Below are positions 53,501 through 60,653 of a stretch of DNA of 64,000 bases, one piece after another. The notes below the pieces were generated by a model that had not been told where the DNA came from, did no database searches, and was given only the letters and a program-made list of their open reading frames with translations. A program made the translations under genes and the position numbers. Origin of the DNA: CBDDFV01 sp965227335 (GTDB lineage Bacteria; Planctomycetota; Phycisphaerae; Phycisphaerales; SM1A02); NCBI GenBank assembly GCA_965227335.1, contig CBDDFV010000001.1, positions 1,426,001 to 1,490,000 of the forward strand. Direction: 5' to 3'. Each line of letters starts with the position of its first letter. The stretch's first letter is position 1.

Positions 53501-53991
53501 CGTGTGGCAGTGGTTGGAATGATCCGTGGATACCGGAAGATCTACCAATTAGCATCCCGGGGCACCCTCTGCCGATACTAGTTTTTTATATTAATGTCCA
53601 GTCATGTTGCATGGCACATGACGAGTGTTATGGTCAATGTCGCGGAAAAAAACTGTGTGACGAGCTTCTTTATGGCTGCGTCGTGATGAGAATCTGTGAT
53701 GGATTCCGGCGCGAGGGGGGTTACATCGGTTGGATCTCGTTCGTCGAATGCCTCGCGTGGGCCACTAGCTTTTACGTGGGGGTCCGAGCCTTTGGATTAC
53801 CCGCATATTGTGCCGCATGTCCCTCCTCACCGGAGTGTTCTCCTGCTCGGCCCGCCACGCCTCCTCCCTTGCGCACTTCGCCTCCGATTAATCGAGAATA
53901 TCCCGGTAGTCCCCGGATGGGCATCTCTCCTGCTCCGTGCAACGGACCGGGTGGTAATGATGGAATTGGAGGTTGTCAGCAGCCTATTTAG
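47590..53991 (+). CDS. Giant RHS/YD-repeat protein with phospholipase A2-like tip
   Basis: ATG 47590 follows AGGAGG. The 2133-aa protein has a signal peptide (SFPQIAVAALVLFVLAITSV, QADP). RHS shell and YD repeats fill residues 80-1830 (YDSAGRRFTYTY, YDDLGRREL, YDAFGRLREI). A dockerin-like insert (TNSDGRTNGTDETQ, DMDLDGDVDATDKGL) is at about 1840-1895, followed by the core YHAVLGRWMQRDPLGYVDGP. The tip after LIDPVGLACG (about 1968) is 165 residues and contains CCMAHDECYGQC (Cys2006 to Cys2017), the catalytic signature of secreted phospholipase A2 with the His2010-Asp2011 pair. No immunity gene follows. Confidence 0.92.
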   Translation: MLRSFPQIAVAALVLFVLAITSVQADPILEIDSDTLESYLPSTASNVQDIRPLLEQRGVAIEGSAILGGAVSMSASPSNRVWAGQSTLAGVRLATGAVQISEVDLRFPATVPWVIGRSYNARQQTSGGSYRASSGYQGMNWFQSSQPELVFYDDATDADDRIYLIYGADRFIEFRRGDDAGVGDSTDTFQAVNGAAGVILIETNASAPDLATYTTQTGMQMVFFWHGDADTDDDVEGSIWKIVNADGDAAYVGHETVAATAITNGFNTTTGAITEAYDSAGRRFTYTYTSGMLTQVKAEVNDSGWVEVGKVDYAYYVNADTYGEDNDLELVTVTMPLTDSGVSVERNTYYRYYEGTYHATTNPGYHHQLEYVYGPEGFRNYDQNVATPITASENDLKPYASAFFEYDTSRRIVSAWFNGACGCSGGSGAGEHVFEYETNGSFSDTSGYDTAWETRTIVKLPDVTYKASEGSLSTYVTQYFDETGQPLARVMTDGDPDDTSPAPDTWATYVVRNSDGLVTESHSPANVTGYTHSSASFTTSTSAGLVTVFEYQSSGDTAGLLEHVKHQEGTSGSKYLDQTIALTTRSHTVGDAEVTRPLIASRRIYQDEITSGTTGSLLTSYSYTYHSATASDLLYLAVKKRTTTHPAVTTAKNGSNASDSMAVYLRPDGTTAFMEAEDGVFTYTKIEEGLVTTRIQDAKTNHGSAFASGDDPNTDFGITETGDGVHRVTSMTYDDQGRLDETTLPNDRVTKTYFSKLADERLVTLRFPKYVSGTSTLHGPVSASVANHAGGAEAQLTIELAGGTSTSALTAFIDEADTDPLLAVGVGTVARYATSIFDEAGGRVEETRSYFDIPGSGAGTDGTNYDASFIAYDDRGRRIRSEAPHGTISRTHFDALGRAVTQWIGTNDNGYEEGDSAGTADMVKVAETEYDSGADGGNSHVTKRTAFVEDGATDKRETSFEHDVRGRVLLVTSPTAPHTLTDYDNLGRATAVGQFSSTASIVVGTDTAAAETTNRMALSKTYYDERGRVYRTQRHKIDQSDGSDDDSLAADTWYDPVGRVIKVDGEQLTKTIYDRLGRATHQFTLASDNDTGYSDADDVTGDIVLLESQTTYESTDSDNVVMRASISRFHDDYDSGETTGALDTNADGDDLMYTAANIEGRIQITAMWFDDLDRITDSVNYGTYGAATFDRDGLAVPTRSDTALLSEFAYNDDGTQLSVTDPKDLESRTLYDDAGRRIATIQNYVNGTPSSATGDDDVYTRYEYTDGLQTKMWVDLDGDDIEDADDQVTEYTYGTTKGASAGDSKIGTGHLLGEIAYPDSSGASDVVSYAYNAQSQQVWMQDQSGNIVETDYDDSGRQTHRRVTTIDAETVSDPESFDDAVLRISTTYDDLGRRELVTQYDHATVGSGSVVDEVKFTYEDWGLISTFEQDHNSAVGASGSVDDYEISYTYAKSISGRNTIYRRTMVMPDGTTLTYTSESTDGLHDADARRVTKVKVGVNTLARYWYNGVGHVVGTELPEPDVEANLFSGTSGDYEDLDRFNRVTGSNWTSNATTAFDYVDFDITYDRNSNITLVEDAFHSGFDIEYTMDDLDRLVDAQYGTWNGSSITSESRQQTWTLDQVGNWAVEQLDVDADGLFTSSGERDDDRTHNVVNELLARDIDDDGTDDYDLVYDNVGNLTDDDKDYAYVYDAFGRLREIRKTSDSSLVTENTYNGLGFRIGEHYDVDGDGTVESTSDDPWFRYVYTDRWQDVATFRADDTDPKEQFVYHAAGASGFGGSSMLDAVIFRDKDVNTAWASASDGVLENRIYYNHNWRGDVVALINDGRQQKEGARYEPYGNPFGSPEGDTNSDGRTNGTDETQMDTWINASAYDLRGDMDLDGDVDATDKGLVLTASGTTAGYGELSNRGNRKAYPGFNVQQANAVLSSVRHRAYHAVLGRWMQRDPLGYVDGPSLLLYSAANPLVLIDPVGLACGSGWNDPWIPEDLPISIPGHPLPILVFYINVQSCCMAHDECYGQCRGKKLCDELLYGCVVMRICDGFRREGGYIGWISFVECLAWATSFYVGVRAFGLPAYCAACPSSPECSPARPATPPPLRTSPPINREYPGSPRMGISPAPCNGPGGNDGIGGCQQPI

Positions 53992-54027
53992 CCAGTGCTA
54001 CGGAAGGCTGGCGAGAGTAGCCTTCTA

Positions 54028-54388
54028 GTGGTCTGAGTCAATACTCCGTCACATGGCGCAACCGTGTTGCGGTGCGTTACGAACCTCCGTGGGGAGGTTG
54101 AGGCGACGCGGATGAGGGAGAGCACCGTGAGCCGTATCTAGCGGGCGTGCGGATTGCAGCCGCATCGCCTTGAGATGTTCAAGCTGTCCAGCGATGCGGA
54201 GTTCGTGCCCAAGGTCCGGGACATCATTCGCTGCTGAGCAGCCGCCGTCTCCGCCGCGGCAGCTTCCGCTCGACAAGACAACTCGAAGCCGCGGTGCGTC
54301 AGTTCATCGACGAGAACAAACCAAGACCGCCGATGAGAGACTCGACTCCATCAAACGACTCTGCTTGCGAACTTCTGACTCAGACCAC
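54028..54388 (+). mobile_element. Internally deleted IS630 relic
   Basis: It is flanked by TA (54026-54027 and 54389-54390) and has the same end sequence as the element at 31770 (GTGGTCTGAGTCA at the left, TGACTCAGACCAC at the right). Inside, on the plus strand, are pieces of transposase: LQPHRLEMFKLSSDAEFVPK, VRDIIR, then GSFRSTRQLEAAVRQFIDEN, with about 500 bases missing between. It is 361 bp, a MITE-like derivative. Confidence 0.75.
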
Positions 54389-54753
54389 TAGCAAAACGAA
54401 CCGCATTCTGGACATCGTTGCCCAGGTCGGCACGGATACCCACACGCTCGGCAAACCCCTGGCACCTTCATGTCTCGCATGTAGAAGGCAAATCCCAATA
54501 TCGCCAAGGAGATTGGAGCGGCGGCTAGCACGCTCAGGCAGGCGAAAGCGGATACTGGCGGTAGGACCCATGCCGTCAGGTAGGTCGAGACGGCAATCAA
54601 GAGATGCACACCAACAACCGGAATCGCGACTCGACGATATTGTTGCTTTGCGGGGCGGTTGTTCTGAATCACGATGTCGCCCAGCAGCCATGCTGCGCAA
54701 GGAAGGCAAAGCAGGGTGAGCATCAGTGCCGTAAAGCCCCAGCCTAGTTGCAT
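54388..54753 (-). CDS. Membrane protein with C-terminal zinc ribbon
   Basis: A 121-aa protein with three membrane helices (GFTALMLTLLCLPCAAWLLG, IPVVGVHLLIAVSTYLTAWV, ACLSVLAAAPISLAILGFAF) and a zinc ribbon CRACGYPCRPGQRCPECG. This architecture is frequent in planctomycetes. The stop TAG at 54390-54388 is made by the inserted IS630 relic, so the natural C-terminus may have been a little longer. Function unknown. Confidence 0.65.
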   Translation of the reverse strand: MQLGWGFTALMLTLLCLPCAAWLLGDIVIQNNRPAKQQYRRVAIPVVGVHLLIAVSTYLTAWVLPPVSAFACLSVLAAAPISLAILGFAFYMRDMKVPGVCRACGYPCRPGQRCPECGSFC

Positions 54754-54766
54754 AGCAGAGCCCCAT

Positions 54767-55412
54767 CGCTACTAAGAGACTTCAGCGCGGCTGCGCCGAG
54801 GCCACTCGTCGTTGTGTGGACCTCAGCACTAACGACGGCCCCTGGGCGAGCCGGAGGTAGCCCAGTGCTGCATGCACAAGTGCAGGATCAGCAGTATCGC
54901 TTGATTCCGAGTTTGGATCAAGACCGCGAGCAGTCCGAGGCTGTGTTTGTCCCGATCCTGATCCACGTGTCCGGCGAGCAGCTTCTGCGCTTGTGTCCCG
55001 CCGAAGCTCAAGCAGGCCTCGAATCGCCCTCGACTGATTCTCGCCGCGCAAGTACTTCGGTGATAGGCGATTCCATGCTGTCAGCGGCCTTGCGCAATGG
55101 ACCTCAATCTGGATCCGGCGGTGCTGGACCTCGTATGGTGCAAATACTCGGCCGCGCTGCAAGTCGTTGGTTTTCAAGGTGCAATAGTGGTGGATTGGCT
55201 TGCGATTTCGGCCGCTCTCCGTCCAGGCAAGTGCCATTTCGGCCGAAGACGTCGCCGGTCGTCTTCAGGATTATGAAGTGGCTGTCGCCGACTTGCTTCG
55301 AGTGTCTGTATTGTTGAGCCGATGGGCCGACGACCAGCAGCAGTCCGAGCTTCGACAGGGGGTATGACCAGATCTTGTGGATGAGCCCCGCGCAAAAAGA
55401 AGGCGGCGTACC
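54767..55412. other. Stretch with no supported gene
   Basis: About 645 bases. Several frames are open on both strands but none has a convincing start and codon pattern. Pieces such as QAQKLLAGHVDQDRDKHSLG on the minus strand look a little protein-like and switch frame, suggesting a decayed gene. Confidence 0.35.
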
Positions 55413-55537
55413 TTGTGCAAGTACCACCAAGCAGAGGGAAACGCCACCGTGTATCACGCTACCACCGATTCCATCGCGCATCCAGCCACCACCCCGTCCG
55501 ACGTCCTGACGGAGATCCTCCGGGAGGGAGCAGTCGC

Positions 55538-55797
55538 TTGCTCACCGAAGCCATCGAGGCTGAAGTCGACGCCTGGATCGCCGATCGATCCGACCTCCGG
55601 GACGAGCGAGGTCACCGTCTCGTCGTCCGCAACGGCCGGCAGCCCGAGCGGACCATTCAGTCGGGCGTCGGTCCCGTGCCGGTCCGTCGGCCGGGCGTCC
55701 ACGACCGCAGGCCCGCCGAGGAGCGGGAGCATTTCGAATCGATGCTCCTGCCGCGCTACCTTCGCCGCACCGAGTCGCTCGACGCCCTCACCAGCGA
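55538..55797 (+). pseudogene. IS256-family transposase, N-terminal fragment
   Basis: The frame reads LLTEAIEAEVDAWIADRSDL, RDERGHRLVVRNGRQPERTI, GVGPVPVRRPGVHDRR, EHFESMLLPRYLRRTESLDA, matching the start of IS256-type mutator transposases. It is cut at about 55797 within the 'PYLRR...(S)LDAL' region and joined to an inverted RHS fragment. No DDE domain remains. Confidence 0.8.
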
Positions 55798-55865
55798 ACT
55801 GTCGCTGGTCTTGCGGATCTCGCGCAACCGCCCGAAGGCGTCATAGACGTACTCGTAGTCCTTGT
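55797..55865 (-). pseudogene. RHS gene fragment in inverted orientation
   Basis: On the minus strand these 69 bases encode DKDYEYVYDAFGRLREIRKT and SDSSLV. RHS2 has DKDYAYVYDAFGRLREIRKT SDSSLV at 52634-52711, with 93% or so identity at the DNA level by eye. It is not an exact copy, so it probably came from another RHS gene. Confidence 0.8.
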
Positions 55866-55867
55866 CC

Positions 55868-56029
55868 GTCGCCACTGACGTTGACGGACGAGGAACGCAT
55901 CGAGTTGCGCGGGTGGTGTTCTCCGTTGCGCAGAGGGCCACAGCAACATCGCTGTGGCCGAGATGCTCGGCGTCACGAGTTGGACCGTGGGGAAGTGGCG
56001 GGAGCGGTTCATCAGGATGGGCATGGCGG
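55868..56029 (+). pseudogene. IS630 transposase, N-terminal fragment
   Basis: In two frames: LTLTDEERIELRGW (55874 onward) and then NIAVAEMLGVTSWTVGKWRE and RFIRMGMAG. These match LELTDEQRSELRGW and TEIAEELSVNRVTVGKWRRRF of the intact IS630 transposase. The frame shift and truncation mark it as a relic, different in sequence from the element at 31770. Confidence 0.7.
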
Positions 56030-56030
56030 G

Positions 56031-56483
56031 CTACATGTTCTCTTCCACATCGATACGCGTGATCGATGTGCCCGCGCCGTCGGCCACCTGGACCCAGGCG
56101 ACCTGATGGAGGAGGAGCGCCTTGTAGAGTGAATCAAGGCGGCGTCCGAAGATCTGCACGCGGTGACTGGAGAAGTGCAGGACGATGCCTTCGCTGGGAT
56201 CGAACTCAAGGGCGATGAGCGCGATGTAGGGCAGGCCGTAGCGTGTTCCGGCTTCGACGTGAACATCGAGCATGATCTCGCTTTGTTTCCCGCCCAGTTG
56301 CGCCTTGCGGGCGGAGAACGGCCCCTCGCGCGGTGACGCCGCTGACGGTGATTCCCCCGGACCCCCCGGACCCCCCGGCTCCCCCGGCTCCCCCGACGCC
56401 CCATTCGAGCCGGCGTCTTTCGGGCGCCGTCCCGCGTACTTCTTCAGGACCTCTCGATCACGATCAGAAGGCGGGTCCATCAT
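56031..56483 (-). CDS. Hypothetical protein with collagen-like GXX segment, mobilisation cluster
   Basis: A 150-aa protein overlapping the 3' end of the relaxase gene by 20 bases. Residues 29-45 are Gly-X-X repeats (GEPGEPGGPGGPGE). The C-terminal half (SEIMLDVHVEAGTRYGLPYI, ALIALEFDPSEGIVLHFSSH, RVQIFGRRLDSLYKALL) looks like a single compact domain. It probably assists mobilisation. The end (VEENM, stop) abuts the IS630 fragment at 56029, so a truncation is possible. Confidence 0.6.
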   Translation of the reverse strand: MMDPPSDRDREVLKKYAGRRPKDAGSNGASGEPGEPGGPGGPGESPSAASPREGPFSARKAQLGGKQSEIMLDVHVEAGTRYGLPYIALIALEFDPSEGIVLHFSSHRVQIFGRRLDSLYKALLLHQVAWVQVADGAGTSITRIDVEENM

Positions 56484-59259
56484 TCATCCCTCGTCCCTTA
56501 TTGCGGCCGCGTCCCCGGCCCCGGCCCCGGCCCAGGAGTTGCGGCGGCGTCTTGAAGATGTGGCCCGGGTCTTTGGCGTCCTGATGACGCTGCTTCTTGG
56601 CCCGCTCGATCATCTGCTTCGATGTCGTCACCGGCTTGCCCTTGGCCATCAGCTCGGTGGCCGAGAGCCGCTCTTCCATCCGCTTGATGGACTCAAGCAG
56701 ACGTTCTTTATCGTCGGTGAAGACCTGGACCTGTTGAACGCCGCGACTGGTGGAGACATAGAACTGCTGGAGCGAGGCGGCGGGTTCTGAGGCCGTGCTC
56801 TGGGCGATGAGGACGGTCTTCACACTCCGGCCCTGCGAGCTGTAGGAGGTGCTGCAGTAGCCGTGATTGATGTGCCCGAAGCGCCGGTCAATGACCCAGC
56901 CGTTGGTGAGTTCCAGATCGCCGTCCTTGGTGAACCCGGCCAACTGGTAGGTCATGCCGTTATTGAGCCGGTGTTTCCCATGCCTTGCCGACCCGCCCTT
57001 GGTGATCCGGATCAGATCCCCGGGGGCGAGTTCGCACGCGACCTCCCGGTGCACCGAGAACCGCTTCACGGTTCCTGGCTCGAGGCTCATGGCCCGCGTG
57101 CGGCCACTGCCCCGATCGATGTTGCGCACAAGAAGGCGGCCATCCTCCGCCTGACCCAATACGAGCGCCTTGTCCCCGGCCCGGAACCCCTTGGCGTTGG
57201 TGTGGAAGTGGAGGATCAGGCCCTTCTCGTAGCTGTGCACATCCTGACGCTCGGCCTCGGTCAGATTCAGACTCGCCAGGCGAGGGACGGTTCGCGCTTC
57301 GCTGGCCTTCAGATTGCCGCGGTCCTTCAGGGCTGCGCGAATCAACTTGGTCACATGATCCGATTCCAGGTTGGTGGGGGAGACCACCAGCGTTGAGTGT
57401 CCCTGATCTCTTGCGGCCAGGTACGCCCTCACCAACTGTGCGTACCGCGTCTCGGCGTCCGGGATCTCCCGGATCGCCTGCATCTGATCAAGCGTCTTGA
57501 ACCCGCGCTCCACCTCGCCGGCGGCGATCAGACCCACTGCCTTCTTGTACTGATTCTTCTGGCGAACGATGGTCTTGACCTCCGCCGGCACGATGCCCGC
57601 CTGGGTCTGCAGGATCCGCAGCGCATCGCCGCGTTCCACACTGGCGTGCTGACGGGCGTCCCCGGAGAGGATCACCCGGAACCCGTGGGTCTCGGCCAAC
57701 TGGAAGACCCGTGACATCAGCCGCGTCCCCATCTGGCCGGCTTCATCGATCCACACCACCTGATCGCGCAGCCGCCGGTGGGTCTGGTCATCATTCAAGA
57801 ACGCCTGGACGGTGTTGGCGCCTTTGAAGCCGTCTTTCAAGAGCACCTCCCGCGCCGCCTTGGCGGTGGGCGCCAGCGGGACGACGCGTCTGCCCTGAGC
57901 GTGGATCTGATCCACCACCTCATGCATGAGCGTGGTCTTGCCCACCCCGGCTGAGCCGCGCAACGCCATCACCGTATCCGGGGAGCCCAACAGCGATTCA
58001 ACGGCCCGCTTCTGGTCGGTATTGAGGAACGTGTTCTGGCAGCGGTAGCCCTTGGGGCCAAGCCCGGGGTGTTGCCCGCGGCCATCGCGGGCGAAGGCGA
58101 CCATGGTCTTTTCTTCGGCCAGCACCTGGGGCGTGGTCACCATCGCCTTGCCGTTGATCTCGCGCACAATCAGATCGCGATCCCCCTCCAGATGGTGGAG
58201 ATCCTCGGGCTGGATGACCCCGACGCCGTACTTGAGGATCTCGGTGTGGAGGGAGCGGAGCCGCGTCGTGGAGGCGCGGGCGAGGAGCTTGTCGAGGGCG
58301 TGGCGTTTGGCGGCCTCGAACTCAACGAACCGGAAGGGGCGGTGCTCGGGATCGCAGGCGTTCTCAATGGCCTGGCGTTCTTCTGAGAACAGCCGCGCCT
58401 GCCAGCGATCGCGCAGGGCAAGGGGGGATAAGGCGGTTTCCTTGGCCCGACGCATGCGGGCGCCAAGTTGACCCTTCTCTTCCGGATCAAGGATCTGACG
58501 CCGTTTGGCCTCCTCATTGATCTCCTTCGTGCGATGGGAGAACTTCTCAATGGTGGGCCGCTCAATCGCCGCGATCTCCCAGCTGTCGCCGCGGCGTTCG
58601 ATTCCATAGCCCAACTGCTGCAGTTCGCGAGCAAGCCGAGTGTGCATGACGGCGTTGTAGTACGCAGAAGAGGCCACCAGATCTCGGAACTGGCCCGCCT
58701 TCCACTGATTCTCCTGATGGTCGAAGGTGGCGTTCATCACGAAGCAGTGGCTGTGCAGATGCGGATCGGGCAGGCCGGTGGCGTTGGCGGGCCGGGTGGT
58801 CAGATGCGTAAAGTCCGCCCAGATCAGATTGCCGGTGGGGCGATCAGTGTCCAGGCCGCCCTTCCGGACCCGCGTCTGAGCGTCGATTTCAATGGTGTCT
58901 CGCATCGTCTGCTGCACGCAGCGTTCAAACGCCTCAAGGATCCGCTGGTCCTGCTTTATGGCGTGCACGATCGAGACGGACTTCGGCACGTCCCAGGTGA
59001 AGTCGTAACCCAGCGTGCGGCCTTCCCGCGTGCGAGCGGTCAGCCGCTCGCCGGTGATCGGATGGCGGTTCTCCAGCAACGCAAAGAACGCCTTCTGGGT
59101 GATCGCTCCTTTCACCCCAAGACGCTCCGCTCCCTTGCCGTGCCACCCGCCGATGTGCTCCAGTCCGTGTTCACGGGTGTAATAATCCTGCGTGGCGAGT
59201 CCCTTGAGGTAGTAATCCTTGGCGGCCTTCAGGTTCTTATGCTGCCAGATGCGAAGCAT
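56464..59259 (-). CDS. MobF-family conjugative relaxase/helicase
   Basis: A 931-aa TrwC/TraI-like protein. The relaxase domain (1-300) has candidate catalytic tyrosines Y16/Y17 and Y26/Y27 (KDYYLKGLATQDYYTREHG) and the metal-binding His triad H167, H169, H171 in DPHLHSHC. The RecD-like helicase domain (about 400-900) has Walker A GSAGVGKTT (about 433-441), then VWIDEAGQMG and the late SSQGRSVKTVLI. It nicks one strand at oriT, stays linked to the 5' end and unwinds the DNA for transfer. The Gly/Arg tail (GRGRGRGRNKGRG) is basic. A candidate oriT is 90 bases upstream. Confidence 0.93.
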   Translation of the reverse strand: MLRIWQHKNLKAAKDYYLKGLATQDYYTREHGLEHIGGWHGKGAERLGVKGAITQKAFFALLENRHPITGERLTARTREGRTLGYDFTWDVPKSVSIVHAIKQDQRILEAFERCVQQTMRDTIEIDAQTRVRKGGLDTDRPTGNLIWADFTHLTTRPANATGLPDPHLHSHCFVMNATFDHQENQWKAGQFRDLVASSAYYNAVMHTRLARELQQLGYGIERRGDSWEIAAIERPTIEKFSHRTKEINEEAKRRQILDPEEKGQLGARMRRAKETALSPLALRDRWQARLFSEERQAIENACDPEHRPFRFVEFEAAKRHALDKLLARASTTRLRSLHTEILKYGVGVIQPEDLHHLEGDRDLIVREINGKAMVTTPQVLAEEKTMVAFARDGRGQHPGLGPKGYRCQNTFLNTDQKRAVESLLGSPDTVMALRGSAGVGKTTLMHEVVDQIHAQGRRVVPLAPTAKAAREVLLKDGFKGANTVQAFLNDDQTHRRLRDQVVWIDEAGQMGTRLMSRVFQLAETHGFRVILSGDARQHASVERGDALRILQTQAGIVPAEVKTIVRQKNQYKKAVGLIAAGEVERGFKTLDQMQAIREIPDAETRYAQLVRAYLAARDQGHSTLVVSPTNLESDHVTKLIRAALKDRGNLKASEARTVPRLASLNLTEAERQDVHSYEKGLILHFHTNAKGFRAGDKALVLGQAEDGRLLVRNIDRGSGRTRAMSLEPGTVKRFSVHREVACELAPGDLIRITKGGSARHGKHRLNNGMTYQLAGFTKDGDLELTNGWVIDRRFGHINHGYCSTSYSSQGRSVKTVLIAQSTASEPAASLQQFYVSTSRGVQQVQVFTDDKERLLESIKRMEERLSATELMAKGKPVTTSKQMIERAKKQRHQDAKDPGHIFKTPPQLLGRGRGRGRGRNKGRGMNDGPAF

Positions 59260-59348
59260 GGGCGGGGTCCTTTCATCGTGTCTCAGTCAGTCTCGTGGTC
59301 CTTCTCTTGTGGCCCGTCTTCTCCTGTGGGGGCACAGGACAAGCGTGC

Positions 59349-59387
59349 ACGGCGTGCTCATCGCACGCCGTGGTCTGGTGTGTGGGG
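59349..59387 (+). other. Candidate oriT (inverted repeat plus G/T-rich nic-like stretch)
   Basis: ACGGCGTGC (59349-59357), 5-base loop, GCACGCCGT (59363-59371), directly followed by TGGTCTGGTGTGTGGGG. An inverted repeat followed at once by a G/T-rich tract containing GGTGTG is the arrangement of the MobF-type F plasmid nic site. It lies 90 bases upstream of the relaxase start. Confidence 0.55.
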
Positions 59388-59876
59388 GGCCGGGGGATCC
59401 CGCTCCTGCGGCCCCGCCGCTCTGGTCCCCCGGCCATCGCCCGCCCCCGGCGAGCGATCGCCTCCCCCTCTCCGGCGACCCCCCGGAAGCCCCCGCCCCC
59501 GGAAGTCCCCAACCAGTGCGGCTGCACCGATCGCCTTCGCCTCAGCCGGGTGCATACGCACCGCGTCTGTGACGTCCCTCGATTTCGATCTTCCGCGATC
59601 CCCTTGGACCAACTGTCTTGCGTCTCAAGATCGTGCGAGAAGCAAGGCGGCGATGATCAAGGTCGCCACCGACGGTTGGTCCCCTTCCTATACGCGGACT
59701 TCTGTCCTTCGGGTTGCGACCTGTTGCCCAATTTCACCGGGCCCAGGAGAGCTCCTTGAGTGTGCGGCGTTTCACGATCGATCACTGCGGCGCCCTCAAC
59801 GCACCTTCTCTGGCTGATGATGGTTGACTTGACCTGCGTAGCCGCGCTCGCCCTGTGGTCAAGGATCTTGATCGAC
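59388..59876. other. Non-coding part of the mobilisation region
   Basis: No supported gene. It holds the small palindrome GGTGC-ATAC-GCACC (within 59539-59555) and a very C-rich tract at 59440-59510. Together with the oriT candidate it is likely a transfer control region. Confidence 0.4.
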
Positions 59877-59891
59877 CTCTGGTGACCAGAG
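59877..59891. promoter_or_regulatory. Palindrome CTCTGGTGACCAGAG
   Basis: A perfect 15-bp palindrome with single-base centre, 109 bases before the gene at 60000. Next to it TCAAGGATCTTGA (59859-59871) is also palindromic. TTGACA at 59923-59928 could be a -35 box. Probably operator sites for the mobilisation genes. Confidence 0.5.
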
Positions 59892-59999
59892 GCGGCGGTT
59901 CGCTCGCGCTCTCGCGCCGTCCTTGACAACAGGGCTGGTCGCGCGGCTGAAGAGGACTGGCATGTCAACCATCAGCAGTAGCAGAGAAAGGAGATGCTC

Positions 60000-60290
60000 A
60001 TGACTGACACCACACCTCAATCTTCATCCAACCAGCCGCCTCGACACGAGTGCCGTATCGGCTCGGTCCGCGGCGCGATCTGGGAGAACCAGACCAAGGA
60101 AGGCAAGACCGTCCTCTCGGCCACCTTCAGCCGCAGCTACCAGGCCGCCAATGGCGACTGGCGAGATTCAACCTCGTTCAACGCTCGCGAGCTGTGCCTG
60201 TTAGCTGGCGTCATCCAACGCGTTCTGGCTCGGATGGAGACCGAGCAGGCCGCCTTGAAAGCCGAGGAACCTGGCGATGCGTCGTCTTGA
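60000..60290 (+). CDS. Small conserved protein of relaxase regions (about 96 aa)
   Basis: ATG 60000 is preferred over 59994, because AAAGGAG abuts the latter. ECRIGSVRGAIWENQTKEGK, TVLSATFSRSYQAANGDWRD, STSFNARELCLLAGVIQRVL is the pattern of a family often found beside relaxases on plasmids ('(R)IG.(V/I)..A(I)W.N', '(V)...SR.Y...(D).W...(S)F...(D/E)L..L'). Likely a small single-strand DNA-related or regulatory protein; function not established. Confidence 0.75.
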   Translation: MTDTTPQSSSNQPPRHECRIGSVRGAIWENQTKEGKTVLSATFSRSYQAANGDWRDSTSFNARELCLLAGVIQRVLARMETEQAALKAEEPGDASS

Positions 60291-60443
60291 GAACCAGCCC
60301 CACACCTGGACGTTGGCACATCCAACGTCCGGGTGCAACCTCCGTCCCCCGTCTGGCATCCCGTTGCCAGGCCGGGGACATCCCTCACGCTGGCGCCCGA
60401 TGTGCGGCAGTGTTCACCTCACAACCTGAAAAGGAGATAGACC

Positions 60444-60653
60444 ATGACACATGACACCCACGATGATGACGACGACGACTTTGACCATCCACCCTTGATG
60501 TTCTGGGGGTGGAGCATTCCAGACGACGATCTCGAGGAGAGTGAGCCGGACGGCGACACCTCTCTGGAGAAAGTGCTTGAAGAAGAGCTTCAAGATGAGC
60601 TCCGCACCGAAGGCTCCATCGCCGCGACCCCGCTCTCGCGAGGCCGATCATGA
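60444..60653 (+). CDS. Acidic small protein (69 aa)
   Basis: AAAAGGAG precedes the ATG. The protein is very acidic (DTHDDDDDDFDHPPLMFWGW, SLEKVLEEELQDELRTEG) and overlaps the next gene by ATGA. No family. Its place in the chain of mobilisation genes and good translation signals support it. Confidence 0.6.
   Translation: MTHDTHDDDDDDFDHPPLMFWGWSIPDDDLEESEPDGDTSLEKVLEEELQDELRTEGSIAATPLSRGRS

Noticed and set aside
54748..55481. Overlapping open frames on both strands after the zinc-ribbon gene
   Set aside because: No frame keeps a protein-like pattern for long; may be a decayed gene but cannot be assigned.
58468..59817. 449-codon plus-strand frame over the relaxase start and oriT region
   Set aside because: Antisense to the catalytic tyrosine and histidine motifs of MobF and then runs through Pro-rich low-complexity sequence.
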